The notes under the pieces were generated by a model. The model saw only the letters and a program-made list of their open reading frames with translations, ran no database searches and was not told where the DNA came from. From Sabellastarte sp. h YS-2021 (lineage: Eukaryota; Annelida; Polychaeta; Sabellida; Sabellidae), in contig OZ024929.1 in assembly GCA_964017235.1 (NCBI GenBank), forward strand, positions 26,285,464 to 26,349,463: 64,000 bases of DNA. Reading direction: 5' to 3'. The stretch's first letter is position 1, and each line of letters opens with the position of its first letter. Of the stretch, positions 15,831-26,700 are shown piece by piece. Made by a program: the position numbers and the translations under genes.

Positions 15831-17699
15831 GTTTTGGTTCACCCAATTGATATATGACTTGATGCCAATTGGAAGAAAGAAACACCGCAGAACAAAAAAA
15901 TAAATATATGGAATATCTTGACTGGAGTGGAGAATCTGTTAGATTTGGGTGTTAATTTGTCCCTTAAACAAATGCCTGCAAGTAATCATCACAATGCGAA
16001 GGGCAAAATCAAAGGTAGTATAACTATTTGGAGGAAAATGTCACACCCATACCCAAAATTCTAAAAAAATAAGAGTAATGAAAAATTAAATCATGTCTTC
16101 ATGGTGGTACCTAAACCAAGTAAATACTTTATTATAAATATGAAAAAACTATTGTATGACTTCCGCTGGGAAGGAAAGACAAGAAAAATAAGCAGAATGC
16201 ATTCACCACAAAGTTACATAAATGCCAAATATTTGTAAGATTGTAATAGTATAGAAAATTACTCTGTAAGAAAAGACAAATTAGAAGCTTTATATGGAAT
16301 TCCAAATATTAACTTTCTTATTTTTATCACTTAAAATTAGATGTAACTGCCTTCACTAAAAAAGTTTAAGTGTATGATAAAGCCATTTAATAACACTTTT
16401 TATTCCTCCCCATTAAAAGTCAGTGTTTATAAGTGAGAAAGGTTGTCAAACCTAGCAACAGCAAAATAAATAACCAAAGTTTTGAATCATAATGTAATTA
16501 TAAATGGAATTCAGAACTGTACATTTACAAATTGAAAGAGTTGCAAGGAGGAAAATATTCTTTGTTTTAATTTAGTTTATTATAATTATTGGGGAGGAAA
16601 AAAGAATTTGAAAATTACTGTTAATTGTATGATTAAGCATATTGTTTCAGTTATGTTGATATTTAAAATGCTCAAAAGAACATGTGTGAATTATATAAAT
16701 CAAGATGCACAGCAAAAAGGTGATAAATATCAGTATGTGTTTATATGTAAGAACTAGTGTTGCAACATACAAGTCTCCTTATTCTGTTCACTATATGTGT
16801 GTTTTTATGAGATTTTTGTGCCTTGCTGTCCTTTAAACATATCTAAAGTTTTCATTGTGAGTTTCAATATAGCATTTCAGTGAAGATACATGATCATTAA
16901 AATTTGTGGTGTTTATTTTATTTTAATACCATGCAAACCATAGTTCAGGAAACAGGTTTCATAGACCTTAGGTTACATGACATAACTTAATAGGAAATCA
17001 AGTGAAGAAGGACAAATAAAATCGCTAAATTTGTCTAAAACCTAGGTCATGTGACCACTACTTCTCACATTCCAGAGGTTGTAATGACTGTAAGTTGTCT
17101 TTCGCATTCCAATGCTTACTATAAAAGTTGCAGCACGTGCAATCAAAATTCAGTAACAGTAGCACTAGATTAAGTAGAACTAGGAGTATCAGAAAAAGAG
17201 ATGAAAGATCAGAGAAGAAACACCAAATAGTAACTAGAGAAGGCAGCCTTGTGGAACAAGAAAGAAAGTACTGGTGTGACAAAAATGTCAATATCAAAGT
17301 GAAACAACAAATAAAGATGCAACATTTAAAAGTTAGACCACAATAAGGATAAAGATTTGATTTATGGATTTGGATTTATTGTTGCACCAGCAGATACTTA
17401 CCAACTTTCCCACTTTAGATTGGGCTGGGAAATCTAACCCAGGACCTGAGAGGTGGGAGAAGGAAAGTTTAAGTAAGGGTGCAAACTTACAATTGTGAAT
17501 GGTAAAATTGACAAACTTTTTTCACATAATTGTTTTAACATAAATTATAATGGTGCATGTATCATCTACAAGATTCAATAAAAATTAGGAGTGAAAACTT
17601 TTTGGACAACATAATTTATAATTTAATGTGACAGACACATTTACTTACAATTACATTTCCTTTAAATATAATTGAGTCAAAAAGAATATTAAATATATA
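15831..17699. other. Intergenic, nothing recognised
   Basis: AT-rich sequence. Short open frames (for example 17128-17346, Lys/Arg-rich) have no recognisable family. A possible tRNA-like fragment lies near 17400-17460 on the minus strand but is too weak to call. Confidence 0.35.
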
Positions 17700-18003
17700 C
17701 AAACGGGTCACTTCTGAATTTATCAATATTCAATTTATGATGCTAACGGAAGGTAACAACTTTCTGCATTGGAGTATCCGAAGATGAAAAGTCAATCACA
17801 CAAGAGATAATTTTATGATCACCTATGAAGCCTGAACCTTTTACATCAGAAATTGCAGAAAACTTGGAAGGGGCCATCAGCAAATCTAAGGTATGACCGT
17901 GAAGGTGAGTTGGAAAATCAATGTATTGGAACAGATAGCAAGAATCAATGACTGATTTAACTTCAGAGACTGTTGGAGACATAGGGTCGAGATGAAAATT
18001 AAA
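17700..18003 (-). mobile_element. LINE fragment: end of the endonuclease domain of the outer copy
   Basis: Minus-strand translation from 18003 reads FNFHLDP...FPTHLHGHTLDLL...GDHKIISCVIDF, the C-terminal part of an AP endonuclease domain of an L2/CR1-group LINE. A stop follows VVTFR. The segment starts exactly where the 5' part of the same ORF (19354-20168) stops (LICG), and the intervening 18004-19353 is a second, 5'-truncated LINE. So 17700-18003 and 19354-20168 are two halves of one older copy. Confidence 0.75.
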
Positions 18004-19353
18004 GTAAGTAAGTAAGTAAGAAACACTTATATAGCGCCGAATTTGATGTAAACATCCTCTAAGGCGCTGATGTGCAAAAAGGGATAGTCCAGTTCCAGAA
18101 AGATGTCAGTTTCCATATTAGCGTCCGGTCGGGGAGATAGGCTATGGTGGAGGATAAGCCAATCTAAAAAGGTATGTTTTCAACTGTTTCCTGAAACCAG
18201 AAATGCTTTCTATGGTTCTGATGGCTTGAGGAAGCTTGTTCCACTCTGTGGGAGCCCCTGCTATGAAACTGCATAGCCCTGAGCGTTTATTTGGTTTAGA
18301 TGAGGAAATTGATAGGCGATTGCCCCGTGTGATATCACTCCGCCTAATTAGAGTGGAGAGATATGGAGGTTGGCTCAAATGTATTGCTTTATAAATGAGG
18401 AGATTATATTTGAACAGTATACGGTAATGAATGGGGAGCCAGTGTAGTTTGTGCAGGAAGGGTGTAACATGACAGTATTTATTTAGCTTGCACACCGTCC
18501 GACATAAGGCATTTTGAACTCTCTGTAGTCTGCTAGTATATGCCTTTTTTGTGTTGTAAAGCAGTGAGTTACAGTAATCCAGACGACTGCTTACCAAGGC
18601 ATTTGCCACCTTTACAGCTGTTTCATGATTTAAGTACCTGCGGACCCTTCGTAGTTCCCGGAGATGGTAGTAACTTATGCGACATAGATTAGCCATGTGT
18701 CTTTGCACTGAATTTTCAGCATCCAGGATGACACCAAGGTTTTTTACTGATTCAGCTGGTTCCATGGTGTTGCCAAGCAAACTCACTGGGAAAGATGACT
18801 TCAGGGAACTTCTAATTTGATCATCACCAATCACTATGAATTCTGTCTTGTCAGGATTTAATTTAAGCTTATTATTTCCCATCCAAGCCTGGACCGCCTC
18901 AAGGCAATTTGTTAATTCAGTGATACTGGAATCGAAGTTCCTAGAGTCGAGTTCCAAGTAAATTTGTGTGTCATCTGCATATAAGTGGTGGGTGACATTG
19001 AATTTAGATATGACTGAACTGAGAGGGGTTGTGTATAGGGTAAAAAGGAGTGGCCCTAGAACTGAGCCCTGGGGAACCCCGTAAGGGAGTTGAAAAGCAT
19101 CTGAAAGATGTCCATCTATTTTGATGCGCTGCTTGCGTGAGTGGAGGTATGACTGGACCCACTTAAGCACTACCCCATCAATGCCATACCAGTGCTGAAG
19201 GCAGTTGAATAGGATTGAGTGGTCTATTGTATCGAAAGCTGCAGATAAGTCCAAAAGGACTAATCCAACAGCTGCACCCTTGTCCATTGATGTGGCAATG
19301 TCATTTTGTATTTTGAGCAACGCCGTTTCAGTTGAGTGAAAAGCTCTATATGC
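18004..19353 (-). mobile_element. 5'-truncated L2/CR1-group LINE nested in an older relative
   Basis: Begins inside the reverse transcriptase (AYRAFHSTETALL), continues through the palm with FDTIDHSIL, GVPQGSVLGPLLF and YADDTQIY, then the thumb with NKLKLNPDKTEFIVIG and the C-terminal region ending near 18142. A short 3' UTR with GCGCTATATAAGTG leads to a TTAC-repeat tail at 18004-18020 (on the plus strand AAGTAAGTAAGTAAG). Reverse transcriptase reads RNA into DNA at the nicked target. The frame is open for over 400 codons, so this insertion is fairly young. It lacks its own endonuclease and 5' end. Confidence 0.85.
18142..19353 (-). pseudogene. LINE reverse transcriptase, 5'-truncated ORF2
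   Basis: About 404 residues of uninterrupted RT. The catalytic YADD aspartates and the FDTID motif aspartate are present. The open frame extends upstream to 19470 only because it fuses in phase with the outer copy's endonuclease segment (GVIYRPP...SSFLICG); this apparent 442-residue chimera is an accident of nesting. Confidence 0.85.
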
Positions 19354-20168
19354 ACCACAAATCAGAAAGGAGGAGGATAAGGAAGACAACAAACCCATGT
19401 ATGACAGAAAATCTTCAAAAAATTTTACAACAGATGAGGCAGGGGGTCGGTAAATGACCCCAAGAAACATGCAACGCCCGTCGAGAGTGAGAGAGATAGT
19501 GTGATTTTCAAGGGAGGAGAATTCAGGGGAATGGATGGTTTTGAAATCCAGAGCTGATTTAATAAAAAAGCCAACACCGCCACCACGTTTGTTTTCTCTG
19601 TTGGTGTGAACAAGGGAAAAATCTTCAGGTGTTAACTCATTTAAAAATGAGGGTGTGTCTAGAGCTTTAATATGGGTCTCAGTGAGACCAAAAACATCAA
19701 ATTTCCAGTTTTAACTTGTTCACTTCTTGCTTTATTCCTAATGGACCGGCAGTTAGCAAATCCAAACTTCATTTGCCCAGGGTTGAGAGCGACATCGCTC
19801 AACAACAGAACCAGAGCGAGCTGCCTGAAGGACGCCTTTTCACAAAATGTAACTCTATGTGACTTGATATAAATGAACAGAATGGATTTGGCAGTAGGTC
19901 CATTATATTTACATACATGCAGACCAACATTACACCTGCTCTGAATTCTGTTTTGAGTCTTATGGCAATGCACAAAGAGACCAACAATACAAAAGAGGAG
20001 CCTAACAATCCCCATCATAAGGAAATCAGAGACCACAGAATAAAACGGAACATGCAGAAATTCATAAAAGTAAAACCAAACCACAGTTATGAAATATTTA
20101 AAGTACAGACCACAACCAAAAATCACTGAGTAACTCCCGGTAAAGGACAGTAATACCCACAATATCAA
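19354..20168 (-). mobile_element. Older LINE copy: 5' part of ORF2 with endonuclease start and 2A-like motif
   Basis: Minus-strand reading 20168 to 19354. An N-terminal hydrophobic leader ends LALVLLLSDVALNPGQ, then the start of an AP endonuclease domain (FANCRSIRNKA), a frameshift near 19705, FDVFGLTETHIKA in another frame, and LGVIYRPP...LICG. The DVALNPGQ octamer matches the 2A peptide consensus DxExNPGP at five of its six fixed positions or fewer, being changed at the Glu and final Pro. 2A sequences at this place are established for CR1/L2-type LINEs of invertebrates. Confidence 0.75.
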
Positions 20169-20257
20169 CTAGCAAAATAATTAAAATACAGACCACAACC
20201 AAAAAATCACCGAGTAACTGCCGGTAGTGGGCGATAATACCCGCAATATCAACTAGC
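20105..20257. repeat. 83-bp tandem duplication at the LINE 5' end
   Basis: Two copies of ACAGACCACAACC...TCACYGAGTAACT...AATACCCRCAATATC about 83 bp apart, upstream of the minus-strand LINE coding region. Likely a 5' UTR monomer repeat of that LINE. It ends where the plus-strand LINE begins. Confidence 0.7.
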
Positions 20258-22516
20258 AGGCTATTGATCCGTTTGTAAGTTCACCATCTAATGACATTGA
20301 TTTATTGCATGAACAGTATATGTCTGGTTTGTCTGGCCTTCTAGATATTCATGCACCAGTGAAGACTAAACAGCTCATCAAACCAGCGCCAAGCTGGATA
20401 ACCAACGAGTATAGAACTGCCGAGTGCATGAGAAGGCAGTATGAACATGTTTGGAGAAGAGACAAATCCTCTGTAAATCGTTCCTGTCTTCGACGGCAAA
20501 TAAACAGATGTAACCACATTCTAAATAGAAATAAGGGGCGTTTCTACCATGATCTAGTTAGTGAAAATTACGGTGATGGCAAAAAGCTATGGCAGGCACT
20601 GAATAGAATATTCAGTCGGTCAAATACCACTGTTCTCCATCCTTTGTTGATGAAAAATCATTAGCAAATAGATTTGGTTCATTTTTTATTGATAAAATTA
20701 AAAAGATCCGAGACACCTTCAAACACACCCGATCTAAGTCTCTTCACCCAGACAAGGAGCTGCCAAATTTCAGTTCCTTTCAAGTTGTCACTGAGAGCGA
20801 AGTCCTCAAGTTTATCAAGGAAACCCCTTCAAAAACTTGCTCTCTAGATCCGTGTCCCACACATATTGTGAAACAATGTATAGACATTCTTCTTCCTTCA
20901 TTGACAAAACTGGTTAACTTGTCTCTCAAAAATGGCATTTTCCCAAATCCTTTTAAACAGGCTATTGTCACACCTCTCCTCAAAAAGTCCACCCTTTCAA
21001 AAGAGAACTTGAAGAGCTATCGACCGGTGTTTGGTCTTAGCTTCTTGTCAAAGTTGGTGGAGTGAATAGTAGCTGCCCAAATTAGATCTCACATGGATTC
21101 TCATGATCTTGGAAACACTTTCCAGTCAGCCTATAAGGTGGGGCACTCAACAGAAACTGCCTTGTTGTGCATCAAAAATGAGATTCACTTATCTCTGTCC
21201 AAGGGCATGCCTACAGCACTGGTGCTGCTTGACCTGTCTACAGCTTTCGATACTATCGATCATGACACACTCCTTTCCTGCTTGTCAGCTAAGTTTGGCT
21301 TTCCTGGATCTGCACAAAAATGGTTTAGATCCTACCTCCAGGATCATTTTCAGTCAGTCAAGATTGGTTCTAGTCTTTCGAATTTGTTCAAATTGATGTT
21401 TGGAGTCCCCCAAGGTTCTGTCTTAGGTCCTCTTCTGTTTTCACTCTATACAACACCTCTTGGTCAAGTCATCAGAAAATATACTGGAGTTAAATACCAC
21501 TTTTATGCTGACGATACCCAGCTGTTCATTCACTTATCCCCTGATGATAGTCTCAAGTCTTTGACCGTCTTAAATCCTGTTTGAATGATATTCAGGTCTG
21601 GATGTCTGAAAACAAACTCAAGCTAAACCCTGATAAAACAGAATTCATAGTCTTTGGTGCCAAAGACAGATACAAATGGCTCAGTGACTTATTTCCTGTA
21701 AATATCCTGGGTAATTATCTCTCTCCCACAGATGTTGTATGCAATGTGGGTGTTCTGTTTGATGCAAAGTTCTGTTTCACCAATCACATAAATTCTGTCA
21801 TCAAATCTTGTTTTATTAGCCTTCATCATATCAGGAGGTTTCTCTCCATTGATATATCAGTGGTGATTGCAAATGCTCTGGTCACCAGTCGTTTGGATTA
21901 TTGCGATTCTCTATTTCGCAGTTCGTCATCCCGTAATGCTACCGGGCTCCAATATGTTCAAAATGCTCTTGCACGGTTTGTCACTGGTGCTTCTAAGTAC
22001 ACTACATCACATCCAGCCTTAGGACACTTCATTGGCTACTCATCAGACAACGAATTACCTTAATTAACTCTAGTTCTGGTATATAAGCACCTCACCACTG
22101 GCCAACCTAAGTATTTTGCACCATATCTTTCCTTGTACAAATCTGCTGTGAATACAAGACGTTCCAGCCCCAAAAATTTGTTTCTCCAGGTTCCTCATTA
22201 TTGTGCTTCCATCCATAAATCAAAGGTCCACTTCAACAACAGTTTTTCATATGATGCCCCGAAGTTATGGAATGATCTTCCACATGATATCCGCAGTGCT
22301 CCAAATCTCTCCTGTTTCAAAAGTCGACTAAAAACCTACCTATTTCAGAAATCATTTCCACCTTAGCTTCTAACTACCAAACACCAGATCGCCTCCCTGG
22401 GTATGACTTGGAACATGTCTAATGTCTTGATGATTTATGCCTTACGAACTGGATGGTGTGCCTTAGAATCCGTAGATACGGAGATTAAGCACTTGGACAA
22501 CTGATTGATTGATTGA
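20258..22516 (+). mobile_element. 5'-truncated L2/CR1-group LINE, decayed
   Basis: Starts in the endonuclease-RT linker (IDPFVSSPSNDIDLL, LLDIHAPVKTKQL), then RT: LKSYRPV, SAYKVGHSTETALL, FDTIDHDTLL, GVPQGSVLGPLLFSLYTTPL, YADDTQLF, NKLKLNPDKTEFIVFG, and a C-terminal segment ending FQKSFPP at 22366. A frameshift near 20665 and stops at about 21063 and 21582 break it, so it is dead. The 3' UTR ends in a TGAT-repeat tail (22500-22516). It differs in sequence and 3' tail from the minus-strand LINE next to it. Confidence 0.85.
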
Positions 22517-22539
22517 TATTTTGATATCTGTCACATTCA

Positions 22540-23480
22540 ATACTTCAAATGTTTAATTTAAATTTTTTTCCCTACTTCATCAAGGGGAAACTTCCAATAA
22601 ACATTAGATATTTTTTAAAAGGATCAAAAATATTAGCAAAACATTTTTAAAACCTATATTAAATGCTATTAAACATTTCAAAGGGATTTGTTTACATTGT
22701 AATGTTTAACAATGTTTCATATGTAATCTCTATACTAATGTTTTGGCTGAAAACATTAAGTAAATATTTAATAAATAACTAAAGAAGCTGAGACTTGACT
22801 GGAAACATTTTTAAAACATTTATAAAAATAACTCAAGAAATGAAGGTTATGCTGGAAATGTTTTTCAAATATTGATCATTAAATCGGTGAAAAACTGTAC
22901 ACATAAAACCTTTTAAACAACATTGTTGACAATGTTTTGTGGAGGTTTACTCTGGCATTTCATAGCAATTGGTTTTTAAACCCATCATTTTAAAACATTT
23001 AAAAAATGTTTTCGATCAAATGGTTTGTCAACCATTTATCACTGATGGTTTTTGTGCCCATATTTTAGAAAGCTGATTGAATGTTTACCTTCAAACATTT
23101 GCAAAGATTGCGGTGAGCAATAATATGGGATTTTGGGGACCCTTGTCAAAAATTACCCCACATGCAATTCCTTACAGTAAGAATTCAATGTGGGCACAAT
23201 TTTTAAGCTACTATATTTCAAATTTAGACATAAAATTAATATTTTCATTGGTGATTAACCTAAAACAAGTTTAATTTGGTCAACATTGGTAAGCAATAGT
23301 TAAGTAATATTTCTGAGACATTGAGATATTTATTTGTAATATTTTTCTAACATTTGTCAGGAAACAATATAATGGTATTCATAAACATTTTTGTAATCTA
23401 TTAGAAATGGGTTTTGTATCAACAGTTTTTTAACTTTTACAAAATGTTTCCCTTCAAACGTTTGGAAACAATGGATATGT
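22540..23480. repeat. AT-rich block dense in AAACATT/AATGTTT motifs upstream of NOC2L
   Basis: About twenty copies of AAACATT or its complement in roughly 900 bp, in both orientations, for example AACATTTTTAAAAC and AATGTTTAACAATGTTT. No tidy period and no clear terminal repeats; possibly a decayed inverted-repeat element. It ends about 200 bp before the NOC2L start codon. Confidence 0.5.
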
Positions 23481-23693
23481 TTACAGCACTGTTACAGTTT
23501 GTTTGTTCTTTATCTTTCCTTATTGTTCTACAATTATATTTTCTTTAATATGGTATTGATGTATGCTTTTAGAATTATTATCATTAACGAAGCCTCTGCA
23601 CACTAGGTTATTTAGTTATAGAACGTGTAACTTATTCTATCTAAGTTTCCGCGGCTGAAGGAATTTAAAAATTCGGAAATATTTCCTGTCAAC

Positions 23694-23710
23694 ATGCCTG
23701 GAAAGAAAAG
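23694..23710 (+). CDS. NOC2L: NOC2L exon 1
   Basis: Codes MPGKK and part of Arg6. Donor AAAAG|GTATGT. Chosen because it supplies an ATG in the phase needed by exon 2 and a lysine-rich start as in other NOC2L proteins. Confidence 0.75.
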
Positions 23711-26700
23711 GTATGTTGTTTACTTATATTTTGGAGCCAAAGGATGGTTTATTGTCAGTTTCATTGGATTATTATGATGTATTATACATAATTACATATA
23801 ATAACATTTAATTTTAATGCACTCCAACATTTTTATAGTGACATTTGATTAAATTGAGCGATAATGCAGTGATGTTTCCTTGTGCTACTGCCTTACTACC
23901 AATTATCGCCACCAGAAAATAAAACATTCATATTTCAGTAATGGTCACATATTTTGAAAGCTTTTTGTTGTGTATTTGTTCCATTCACTTCGGAAATAGT
24001 TGTACCTTATTTGCGAGACTTGGGATGCTACTTTTGGTGAAGTTTTATCTATTTGAATTCTGTCTGGTGATAATTGGTACCCGGCGATAATAGGTAGCAA
24101 GGCAGTACGTACTTGACTTCAGAATTTGGCATACGCCTCAAATTGCTCCAAAACGGAAAAAGAATGCTAACAAAAATAGGTTGTCATATATAACAGTCGT
24201 ACATTTCTGGGGATGTCTGTACCAACTTTATTTAAATACCTTATAGCAGGCTGTGTTTAGGGTCCTGGAGCATTCACTGGTCACTTGCTCACAGTCGATA
24301 GCCAGGCATGCAGAGCCGTTGTACAGCAGGAAATATGAAGGCTTTTATTCAGAGGCAATCATAAGATATAAATGTAAACAAGCAGTTCTAAATTCCATCG
24401 TGAGGTCCATATGGTTGTCCATAAATTTGGAAATCTCCGCAGTTTACTGCACCAATGCCATATAAGGTAGCTGAAGTGACACAGGGCATAAACACTTTTC
24501 TGGAATTCAATCTGTAAATTGTGCCAATTTTGGGCATTAAGTTCAAGTAAAAGTTATTGAACCTTTGAAAATATTAATTGCTATAAATGATTCTAAAAGG
24601 TTACTTGATTTTGTGCTGATATTTGTACATTCATTCTTTGCGCTTGTGTCATTTTAACCAGAAGAAATCTCTGTATCTACAATTAAAACAATCGTAAATA
24701 AGGATTGTGCTTCCAAGTTTGCCAAGTTGAGATAAAGAGCGGAATCTGGCTCAAAAACTACTTCAGAGACACTTGGTTCCTAAACCATCATGAAAAATTG
24801 ATAATTGTTTGCTAAACATTGTCTATGTCAACAATATCTTCAGTCTTGAAGTGAACAATCAATATTTACAATTTATATATAATAGGTTCTATGTTAATAT
24901 ATAGTTTATATGTTAGCTGGTTATTTTTTATGTTTAATTCAATAAACAGGTTTGGGTTATGTTTCTATTAAACCATGTTGGCAAATGATATTTATTTCTA
25001 TTTATTCTTGTTTTTAGAGAAATTTGTCTTAATTTCATAATATTTCTTTTAAAGTGATATATTTGGACTGATATATTTTGATTAATCATATCATGTAGCA
25101 GACATATTTACATGCAAAGTGGAAATGCTCATGACTGCCAGTTTTGCATACAAAGAGAAATATTTGATTTTGAAATGTAACAGAGAAATATAAGGTGGAG
25201 GTTCACTGGTAGGGGTCTTTCACTTTATGTTGCTAATTATTAAATTTACTATAAAGGACTTTCTACTCAGAACACTAAAATTGATTAGGAATGTGTTATA
25301 AAGTTGATGAAACCTGCTGTTTGTGGTATATTTTGGATTACTTTTCATATAATTGTAGAAATATGAGTCACTGTGAATTTTGCTATTCCCGGAAAGAAAA
25401 ACATTGTTGGCTATTAGCCACACTCCAAGACAGTTGTGCATGACAAAATATAAATGTCTTGTTAGGTATCGGCAAGTATATTATCTGTGAATAGATATTG
25501 TCAGAAATCTTTGTAAATAGGGAAACCCTATTGGAAGGGTTGAAGAAATGATACCAAAATGTAGCTTTAAATGAAAGATGAATTGTATACAGTATCTTTT
25601 TAAATTAGTAGATTTTCTTGCATCATCATCTAAAATTTTGTGAATTTTTTTTTCAAAAAGTTAAACAAAATCAATATCTTCTAAATGTGACATGGAAAAA
25701 AAACTTTAAAAAAATGATTTAACCTTTGAGTATTTGAGCCTGTTCTAGTAATCTTGACCATGAAAATCTTGCCTGGGCTATATCGTCAAAATTGTAAGAT
25801 AGTGTTGGTATTGAATAAAAATATTTATACTGATATCAAACCATATTTTGCCTTCCGTATCGATTGATATTGAAATATCGGGGCATGAGATGTTTTCCTA
25901 CAGACTCTTTCTTAAGTTTTAGTAGGTTCCCGAAATGTAAACAAATATGGCATTTCTGCTTTAGTGGTAAGTAAAAGTTACTTTATTTGAATGAAAAACA
26001 TGATAGTTGTACTTGCTAACTAGCATGTTTCTATATTGATTTTGTACTCTATATTATTGATATTGGCAAACTTAGCTTGAATCTATAAATATTTCAATAT
26101 CGCTAAACAATACCAGCACTAATGTAAGGTGAAGAAAGTAGTTACCTTAGTGTATGTTGGTGTCAAACACTGTTCCCAAGAATTTAGAGTACAGGCATCT
26201 CTGATACTACTGTCATTGATTTTTCTCAATAATATATTTTTTTTTATTTCCAGGAAATTGCTTTCTGTGGATGCATTTCTGGAAGAAGGCCTTGCTAGCA
26301 GTGGGGATGAAGTAGAAAGCACCCAAGAAAAACCTCAAAAAGATAAGCACAAACCAAAACTCTCTGAATCTAGGAAACCAGAACAAAAGGGAAAGTCAAG
26401 GTTTGTTTTACTTACATGTTTAATGCAGAAATTCTGTATCAACTAACAAGGAAAGGATGCTCAAGTTATTGAAGTAATTTTTAATAACTATTTTTTCTTG
26501 GACATAATTTTTGCTTTCAATGTGATATATTTTCTTTTGCAATGTATCTAATCTGTGGCTGCTAAATTAATCAGATTTTGGATTTCTGATTCTAACACTT
26601 CTTGGTTGTCAAAGTTCACTCAATTTGCTCTCAATATGACTAGTACCAAGAAAAGGGCAGTTGAGCACAAGGCTTCCTTACAGAGCCTGAAGGATAAAGA

